Origin: Candidatus Omnitrophota bacterium
GTDB lineage: Bacteria; Omnitrophota; Gorgyraeia; Gygaellales; Profunditerraquicolaceae
Assembly (NCBI GenBank): GCA_018818365.1
Contig: JAHISH010000048.1
Span: forward strand, 1 to 9,804
Length of the DNA: 9,804 nucleotides
Direction of reading: 5' to 3'
Every line of letters begins with the position of its first letter. The stretch's first letter is position 1. The position numbers were made by a program, and so were the translations under genes. Positions 1 through 9,200 of the stretch are shown one piece after another. Under the pieces are notes generated by a model, which was not told where the DNA came from, ran no database searches, and was given only the letters and a program-made list of their open reading frames with translations.

Positions 1-207
1 CTAATGGAAGCAGAACTGTCCCCCAAGATACGAGGAATGAGGCAACGGTTAGACAATATTGCCGGTAGGCTTGTGCTTACTGAGCCAGGAGAGATTTTCT
101 TTGAAGAGACATTCTCTGAATTAATGGAGGAGATAGGGGGCATTTTGTCTGTCCTGCAAGAGGAGTTAGCCGTATTGCAAACATCTATCAAAGAAACTAT
201 TGCTGCT
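1..207 (+). other. Helical lead-in segment, end of an upstream module
   Basis: Residues 1-69 are rich in Leu, Glu, Gln and Ile with heptad-like spacing (for example MEEIGGILSVLQEELAVLQ at 42-60) and no Pro after residue 29. A helical or coiled-coil segment is likely. It runs directly into the first helix-turn-helix unit without an SSPV linker, so it may belong to the HTH module as a spacer or dimerising helix. No specific family is recognised. Confidence 0.5.
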
Positions 208-3200
208 AATCTTGCGCGATTCAGAATTGCACAAGGGATAGGACAGCATGTCCTTAGTAAAAAATCAGGTGTGCCTATTTCTTCGGTTTGGCGCATTGAG
301 AACAAAAGACAGGGGGTTCCTTCTCATCAAATGCAGATGAGGTTGGCAGGAGGATTGGAAGTTCCTTTTGAGTCCTTGGCTGCGCAACGTTCTGTTGATC
401 TGAAGGACGATGCAGAGAATAATCTTATTCTATCGATTGAACAGGCAAGGATAGTCTTTGGGCGTCTATTATTCTGTCTGGGACAGGCGCATGGGGTAAA
501 CTTCCTTACGGTAAGCCAAGGAGCCGTTGCGGCAAAAGCAGGCATTACTTCAGCAGAAGGCCTTGCTACAGCTCTTTCTCATACTTCTCTCGGGTTAAGG
601 GAACTGAATCCGGCAGCGATTTCTGTAGTGGTTCCGGTTATCGTCTCGTTAGTCCATCCGGAAGTGCCACAAACGGTATGGCAATCAGTCAGCCTTCGAA
701 GATACTATCAACTCAAACGGCAGGTTTTCCAGACTACCGGTCGTGCTATTGCCGTACGAAGGGAAGAGTTAGGTTTTTCCCAGAGCAAGATCGCTCGTGC
801 GCTCAAGGTCAGTACTACTATGGCAGGTGTTATTGAGAAAGGGACCCAGTGTTTTCTTACTGAGGAGTTATTGGAGAAAGTTGCGGTCATTCTCCATACG
901 AGTGTGCAAGAATTAAAAGAATCATCAAGGGGATCAGTGCAGCAGCAAGAGCAACTTGTAGAGTTATTGAGAGTGCGCCTGGCCCGTGGACAGAAAGCAC
1001 TCAAAGGATTACGCCTGCATTATAATATAACCCAAAGAGATTTGGCGCGATTGATAGGCGTGAACTTCAAAAATATCAGCAACTTGGAGCGAATTCTACT
1101 TCAAGAGCAATGTTTTATCGCGTATCTGTCTACTATAATCAGCAGTTTAGGGCTTAGTGTCGATGAAGCAGAGTCTCTTTGGCCTTCGAGTGATTTGGTG
1201 AAGATACAATTTTCACGAAGCAGCTCTCCGGTTTTTGATAGATTATTTCGAACAAAGCCGAAGATCTTTATGCCTGTTTTTGCGCAAGTCTTCGATTCTT
1301 TAACAGAGGGAGAGAGGGAATTTCTAAGGAACCTGAAGGAAGAAAGAAGTGCCCTCAATCACTCCATTGAAGGAAGGAGAAGAATACTAATTAGCACTGC
1401 CGGGACAACCTATACAAAAGTTTTCTTAATTCAAGGGACTTATTTAGTTGAGAAAATACCCAAAGATCCTCATTATTCTCGAGAGAAGACGGTGGATGAA
1501 GTAACCTTAGTAAGGGAGCATTTAGATCGCCTTGCCGCAAAGACCTGTATTTCACATCGCGGAAGGATTATACAGGAATATGTGGATGTCCTTGCCTGCG
1601 AGCAGCAACCCGAGCGAGGCTTTTTGTGGACGGTTACTGAAGAGGAAGGCAGGGAATTTATTCTTAAGTATTGTAATTTATTTTATCAAATCTGGGGGCG
1701 CGAAGTCTTTGATATTGATCTAAGCCTTTTCAACACTGGAGTCAATGCCGCGGGAGATGTGGTAAATATGGATACCGATACTGTGCAGGCGCTATATCCA
1801 GGAGCATATGGAGATTTAGGGTATGATTTATTCCGCCTAATAAAGACTATACGGCTTGGTAAAAACTTAATACCTGAAGGATTAGTGCAATACTATGTAG
1901 ATAGGACAGAAGGGTTGATAGAGGATATAAATTACTATTTCCATCTGTCCGCCGAAGAGAACGAGTATTGGGCGGTTCAGAGGGAAGCAGGGCAGACTTG
2001 GGGTATAGCTTCTTTCCCTCACCCGTTCCCTCTAAGGGAGCTTGCCAGTAGGCGGGGTGAAGCCGATAGAGTAAGTTCGCCGGTTGAAAAACCTCTTGAT
2101 AGCCGCAAAATCATGGAAGCGATGCTGCGGGAGGATTGGCTATTTATTTTACGGGGCTTGCGCGCGTGTTTAAAGAGCAAAGATCCTCTTCGTCTTATTG
2201 AATTCCTAAAGGTGTGCGACCAGGCAATTAATGAAGGGATCCAGGTCGAAGAGGAGCGGCTGCATAGAGAGGCAGGTTCGCGTGCGCATCAAATGTGGAT
2301 AATCGACGGTAAACCGCAGGGAGAATCGCAAGATGCACAGGATCGTCGTCTTGAGTTGGCATTAGAGGATGTCCGCGCGCGGTATAACTCAACTCCTTCA
2401 AAAGCACACACCGCTCCGCTTGAGAGCCGCTATCCGGTATTTAAGCCGATTACGCTCATGAGCAGGAAAGAAGAAGATGCATTAGTCGGGATCTTGCAGG
2501 ATGCGGTAGCGCAAGATCCTTCTTTGCGTACCGTTGAATTAATTGAATATATACTCTTGATGTGTGGCAAGGTTCATCCCGCATGGGGACAAGAGAATGT
2601 GCCTTTCTTGAAAGGAAGAAGGATTTATATATTCTCTGCCGAAGGCCGTAAGTCCTGGAAAGGGGGATTAGGCCCTGTTATTACCTTTGTTGGTGACGCA
2701 TTAGCGCGCCTTCTGGGAAGTTTTACGCAGATCATTCATATTGAGGCTGATTACGAATTTGCGCGCGATAAGTCTGATACGTTGCGCGAACTACACTATG
2801 ATCCGAAAAGGATGTCCAGCCGTATAGATGACGTAGTGCGTCTTCCTGAGGCTGATTTTACCATGGATTGGGAAGGCACGCCGGTACGTATCGAGGTACG
2901 TCTTGGCAGGGGGACTACCGGAGCGCTTGTCTATTTGCTCCACCATGTGCCGCATGAAGGACAAAAATATTATACCAAGATCGTCTACGATTACGATGCG
3001 GTGGATAACAAGATTTCCTGGGAAGAATTCAGCCGGTTCTACTCTCTGGCTTCTACCCGTCTTATGGCTTGGTTAGAGAAAAAGGCACAAGAAGAGGAAG
3101 GCTTGCAATGGAAAGCGCCGGTGGTATTCGCCAATGATCCGCAGACCGCACTGGTTAATATATATCTACAGGAAAGCGATAACAGTAATAATGCACTGTT

Positions 3201-6200
3201 AGAGAATGTTATGGGAGAACTACGGCCTACGCTGGTTGCCATTAAGCAGAAAGGATTAAGCTCCTTTGTGACCCATACCTATAAAAACCGCAGGTGGTAT
3301 GATAATACTCTGGTAAACAGAGATACCATCAAGTGGCTTACCGGTATTCATGATGATGCTCGTATCAATAAATTATTCCTGACCAAGTACGAGACCCCAG
3401 AAGGGTCCAAGTGGGTACTTGATATCACAAGCGGCGGTCTGCGCAGTGCCCAATGGCGGGGAGGAGTTGCTTGGAAACACGCGCGGGATGTAATGCGCCT
3501 CTTTAATCCAGAATTAGATATTGTGGGAGTTACTAACGGCACTGATCCGGAATGGGCCGCAAAATTACTAAGGGAATTTCTCCAGAAACGCGCCCAAGAG
3601 GCAGAAGAGGTTGATTATGACCGGCCTACTCCTGCCCAGATCATCGCATTCAAGGAGTGGGTAAAGACAATTCTCTTTGATGAAATGATCAAAGAAGAGG
3701 CATTGGTACGCGCGTATTTGCGCTGGGAACAGGAAGGCAAGCCTGCCTATGATCCGGCAGCAGCACAGCGAAATTTTGAACGCGAAGAAAGAGTAATTCG
3801 GCAGGAATACGTGGAAAGCCTCAAATTGGATCCTCACCGGCCGGTAGGAGGTTACGTGGGAAGGTTAGTCCCGGAGAAGCTGAATATGGAAAGAGGGTGG
3901 CATGAAAGCGTACAGATTCCGCTTATTAGGGCGGGGATGGATGAGTTGATATTAGGATTATTACAGGAGAGCGATGATAGCAAGGTTCTGCGGGATAGAT
4001 TACGCGCACTGCAGGCGAATCTGAAAGGCGCAAAGGAACGCGGCGATGGATTTTTAGTATTCCTGGAGCGTTTCAGCACCGATGTCAAACAAGCAGCCTT
4101 AGCAGCGTTGGATATTATTGTCCTTGATTCCGACGAAGATACCGAAGCCAACGGATTTACAGAAGTGCCGGCATCAATGTCCGGAGCGCTTGTCTTATCG
4201 CCTGCCTATCGTAACGGAGAGGGGCTTATTCTTCATCAGGGGATCAGGCTCAATTGCAATAATCCCGGTCATGGAAACACCTTGGTTCCTCTGGATCGTT
4301 CGCCGGATGCATACAGGGCCATATTACTAAAAGCAGTCACGATGTTCTGGAGAGATAAGACCGCATTTGCCAGCCATCAAGCGACTTCCTGCCGCTTAAG
4401 CCGTATATTCCAGGCAATACTTACCGCCGCCGCATACGCCAATGAATTCAACGGGATGTTTGTAAAGCGACCGAGCGACCAAGATACAATTAAACAATCC
4501 TCTTCGCCGGTTGAGAATCCGCAGGAATGGCCCCATTCGCACAAATCAACGCGGGCTTTCATGGGGCGCAGCCAAAGGCCTTTGACCGCCCAAGAATTTA
4601 ACGAATTAAACTCCATTATCACCGCACTGCTGCAAGAGCAAATCGAAGCCGGGCATTTTCTTCGTGCCCCTCCAGAAGAGTGCGTCGATGAAATAGTGGC
4701 ATTAGATCACGCCGTTACTACTGTTTTAACAAAACCAGAATTTAATCCTGTTATCCAATTACGGTTAGCAGCGCAAATTGCCATTGCCCCTGTGGAAATT
4801 ACACGGGCAGTAGAAAAATTCTGCCAATCCCACTCTACGGCGGTACGCCCATTAAGGATCACCGCGCTTCCTGCGGTACGCAATTCAAAATTTGATACCA
4901 TCCTATTATTCCCTGCCTTCAGTCACGACCGCACCGAGATACTTAAATCAATCCGCAACCTCTTTGTTATGCTTATTGCCGAACAGCTGGGATTAGGAGA
5001 AGAAGAAGGATATATCCTTTCTTGCCTGGCAGAAGATAATCCCCTCTTGAGTATTGAAATGGCCTGCCGTCTGTGCAAGAACTTTCTTGCAGTCAGAGAC
5101 CATATGGCTGCCTTTGAAGAAGGGTTGAATGAGCTTAACTATCCGGAAGAAGTGCAAGGTTACCCCGAAATCATGCGTTATTTTCGAGGATTGAAGGCGC
5201 TCCTCATAGAATCAGCAGCTCTTTTAGAAAAGTTAAGTGAAAGATTCTCTTATTCTTCAACGTTTCGCGCAGATTGTGCCCACGGGCTATTCCTTAACGC
5301 ACAGCTTTGGGGATTGATTGCTGATATTAGTAATACCTTAGCAGAGTACTGCGACAAAATGAAAGATGAAACAAGACAGATCAAAGCTTCCCATGACGCT
5401 ATCGGGGCATACCAACGGGCAGTTGCGTTATCGCATCAGGCGTTAAGAGAAGAAGGGCATCCTCCTTTTTACTGGGAGGTATTGAAGTTTCAGGCATCTA
5501 TGTATCTAAATCTGGGCAGGATATATTGGGAAATAGAAGAGGATGCAAAATCGTTTAACGCATACCAGGAGGGAAAACGTATCTTAGAAGCAATTACGCA
5601 AGGAGGCCTTCCTGGTCTAGAGTCTCTTTATGATCTTGCCCAGGCCCATCATGAATTGGCACGGGCGTACGGAGGAATGCGTCAGGGATCATCATCAGAA
5701 GGGAAGGTTCAGTCAGAAAGAGAATTTCATCAGGCAATTGCATTATTGCGTAGGATTATTACCTTGCACCGTACTGAACCGCTGGAAGATCAGGATTTAA
5801 TTGGGCGTACGTTTTTAGCTTTGGCAGCAAATTATGCCTTCTTAGGCCAATGGGAAATATTAAGAGATATGCTCCTGGAAGGGGTTACTTCTCTCGACGC
5901 GGAGCATAGCCGCCCCTTATGGGACCTTTATGCAGTGGATATAAATTCAAGGGGGGGTAGGTCAAGCAGTCCTTTAAGCCCTGCGGCAGGGGAATTCCTT
6001 GATCGTTTTTCCTCTACCCATGCATTAAAGGATACTCTGCGTAAAATCCGCCTGGAGCCAGACGCTAATCTTGCGTTAATAGAAGAGATTATTGAAGAGT
6101 ATATCGAGAAAGGCCAGATGTTGAAAGCGTTGGTATGGATATGGGTCTGGCTCTACACGCGGGGCGCATTAGGCGATGCGGTGATCTATCCTGCGTGCCA

Positions 6201-9200
6201 ATGGTCGTTTTTTGTTCCTTTCTTTGCCCCATCGCTTATGTTCAATCGCGAATTTCTCGGCGCGCAGGTCTTTCTGGAAGAAATTGGGAAAGTTATTATA
6301 GAATCCTTTGCATTTGCGCATCTTACGCATATGGATGTAACCGCGCAGATTAAAAACGGCATTATCGAGTACCGCAGGGTCGAAGAGCTTTCTTGTGCGG
6401 CATTGAGAAAGATTTGTACACATAAGGGGGTTGGTTCAGATTTCGCGGTGCCCTCGTTTATCCTTGATCTTTCTGCGCTGGATGATATCTGCGCGCATAC
6501 GCCGGTAGAAGCAGGAAATCCTGCGAGTAAGCTGCAGTGGATGGAAGAGTATTGGTTAGAAGAGCTCAATATGTTGTTGGTGCAAGGAAGTTGTATTGTT
6601 TTTTACGGAGACCCTGCTTCAGAGAGACAGTTGGCAATATTAAAAAGGTTTATCGCCTCGGCTTATGGATATGAAGAAATCACTTTGCCTAAAGGATGGG
6701 GGCGCTTGATTCCCGAGGAGATCACTCAGAGGAAGTTTAAAAAGCAGCTTTTGGTACGTGCGCCTTTGGCGCTTTTACGTAAAGTACAGGTTACTCCTCT
6801 GGTTGTTCTTATAGGCAGAGTGGGGGCCAAAGTCTTTACGATGCGTATTCACGCTGCCCGTTTAGATGTCTTCTTCATACGTCTGCATAATCGTAATCCC
6901 AAAGCATATCAACACCTTTTTGAAGTACGGAAAAACGGAGTATTTCTTCGTCAACATCAAACTTTGGCATTAAAAAGGAATGAGGAGATTATTCCATTGC
7001 CGAGGAGCTTGAGAGAACTCAGCAATTTTCCTTTGGAGGATGGAGATGTGGTTGTATTCGTTTCGCAGACCGCAAGTAGTTCATCGCCGGTACACCGCGC
7101 CGCCTCATCCCCGGCAACAGAGAATCAATCAGGCCAAGAGGATCTTTCCTTTACCGTTGATATCCGAGGAGGGAATATCGCGGAAGGGTTGAAAGGTTTA
7201 GAAGAGAACCGGGAAACAACCTTGCGTAGTATTGAAAAGGCGATGGAAGAATGTCTTATATCGGGTAATAATCACAAGGCATTCTTGTTGCATTTCTTCT
7301 GGCTCTATGTCGCAGGATTCTACGGTACCGGCGTACTCTTTCCCTTTAATGACTCCTTAAATTCTCAGGAAGCGCTTTTTGTTGACCAGGTAGTTTCTTT
7401 TTCTGCGGAATCTTATGACGACCGCAAGAAAACAGATATCCGTACCGCTGAAGCACGGGCATTGGATCTTGTCCTCCAGATAGACGAAAAAAGCCGTATC
7501 TCCGATCATTTGCAAGTGCGATTTAAACATACAGACAAAGATCCGGAAGAGTTACGGGCCATTCGCGAAGGATTAAAGAGACTAGGACTGGCACCAGGGA
7601 GCATTGGCACCTTAGTGATGCGTGGCCCTTTTGCCAGAACCCCTATGTGTTTAAGGGATTATGCCGAAGGAAAGAGTTGGTTTGGGTCATTAGTGGATCA
7701 GCTCAAGATACAAACCGTTATCTGGTATCCTGAAGGTTTTGAGGATGTCCATATTCGTTTCTTAATCGAAGAGAAGGGTTTTCAGAAAGAGAGACTCCCT
7801 GCGTCGTTTATGCGCATAGAAAGAAGCGAGATGAATTGGAACCAGGTGGGAGTGAAGCGTGCGATAGGCGCTCCGGTGGCGGTTTTGGTAAAGTCGAAAG
7901 ATGCGGCTCCCCGTCAAACAACAGAGGGACATACTACAGGCGTGGAGAAGCCCGCATCATCTGACAGTTTTGACGATTTGCTTGCGAGAAGTGGAGACAG
8001 CAAAAAGAAGCCAAGTGCTTTGACGCCAAGGCCCCCGAGCCTCCAGCAACTTATTGCAAGCAGAAAAAGAAAAGAACAGGAGGACGCCGCTAAAGCTGGA
8101 GAAGCACCTTCCTCCAAACCTACCCCGCAAAGAGCTCCGGATACAGCCCAAACGCAATCTCATACTTCCGCGCCACAAGGAGGATTATCCGATCGCGCGA
8201 ATAGGGGATTTGACACGAGAAGAAAAAAGGTTATAAAGGCTAGACCTGAAACAGCAGGAGAAAGACCGAAATTCCCATCGAAAATTCCTTTTATGATGCA
8301 GGTGGGTACTAAGTATTGGAAGGTCGCGGAGATTACCTGCGGAGATCTCTCCGTATTTATGCACGAAGCAATAATGATAGGGATGAATAAGGGCACACGT
8401 ATCACAGATGATTCGTCGATAAATATTCTCCATCAGCAAGTCGAAATAGTGATTATAAAAGCAGATAAGAGTCTACAGCGGGTTTCTACACGAGTTGTTG
8501 ATGACATGAAATGGATATATCTTTATCCCGGAGACAAAGTAGTGCTTCGTTATCGCGCGAAAGGGGCAAGCTCGCCATTTTCTTCGGTATTTATGATAGA
8601 GCCCGTAACGCTTATTATGTATCTTGCGATCTGTCCCGCAGCCGGAGTTGGATTTGCGCTTGTTCTTTCATGGGCACGAGGGGTGTTTATTAAAAGACAG
8701 GCCCTTCACGGTAATTGTTTACAAAGAGAGCGCGCAGCCAGGACGATGGGCAATCAAGGCAAACAAAGGGCGTTGGGGATATTGATGACAATGGGGTATG
8801 ATCAGGAAACAAGTGTTGCCCGTGCTGCATTAATTGCCATAGGAAAGTTGAAATATCGTCATCAATCTATGCGGGAAAAAGCAGAAGGACATTTGCTTAG
8901 GTTTTTTAATAATGAAGCTCTACCTTTGAATATGCAGAGCGCAGTTACCCAGGGACTTCAAGGATTATGGCAGGTAGAGACACAGATGGAGTTTCGGCAG
9001 AAACTCGATGCAGTGAAGGCAGAGGAAACAAAAGGACTTATTTTTCCTGCGCAAAAAGAGCCGGGCGAGCCTCTTTCGTCGCAGGCTTCTTCCTCGGTTG
9101 CTCCGGTTATGACTCCGCTTTCTTTAATCCGCTCCACTTTTTGTCTTGCAAGAATGTTAGGAGAAAAGGGATATTGTGCCCGTTATTATACCGATAAGCA

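Noticed and set aside
4..6. ATG at codon 2 as the start of the gene
   Set aside because: Only three bases precede it, so no ribosome binding site can be judged, and the reading frame is open to the window edge. A partial gene is the safer call.
3852..4151. 99-codon minus-strand open frame
   Set aside because: It is opposite the conserved GRLVPEK and EANGF motifs of the GT-B domain. Its Ser/Arg-rich low-complexity product is typical of antisense shadows.
4288..4302. RSPDA as a linker copy
   Set aside because: The string ttcgccgg matches, but the site is within the C-terminal part of the GT-B domain and lacks Ser-Ser and Val. Not counted.
6121..6258. Transmembrane helices in the Trp-rich stretch of the first methyltransferase-like copy
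   Set aside because: ALVWIWVWLY is hydrophobic but short, and it is flanked by amphipathic helices. Its counterpart in copy B (KAFLLHFFWLY) contains Lys and His, so a buried core helix is more likely than a membrane span.
6511..6525. TPVEAG as a further SSPV-type linker
   Set aside because: The DNA acgccggtaga resembles the linker core, but it lies inside the methyltransferase-like domain and lacks the Ser pair. Chance likeness is likely.
6186..6569. 127-codon open frame on the minus strand
   Set aside because: It lies wholly opposite the methyltransferase-like coding sequence, is Ser/Cys-rich with no recognisable motif, and overlaps another minus-strand frame. It is a shadow ORF.
7957..8178. 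Hydrophobic minus-strand frame resembling a small membrane protein
   Set aside because: Its Leu/Phe runs are the complement of Lys/Glu codons in the disordered insert. No start context or homology supports a gene.
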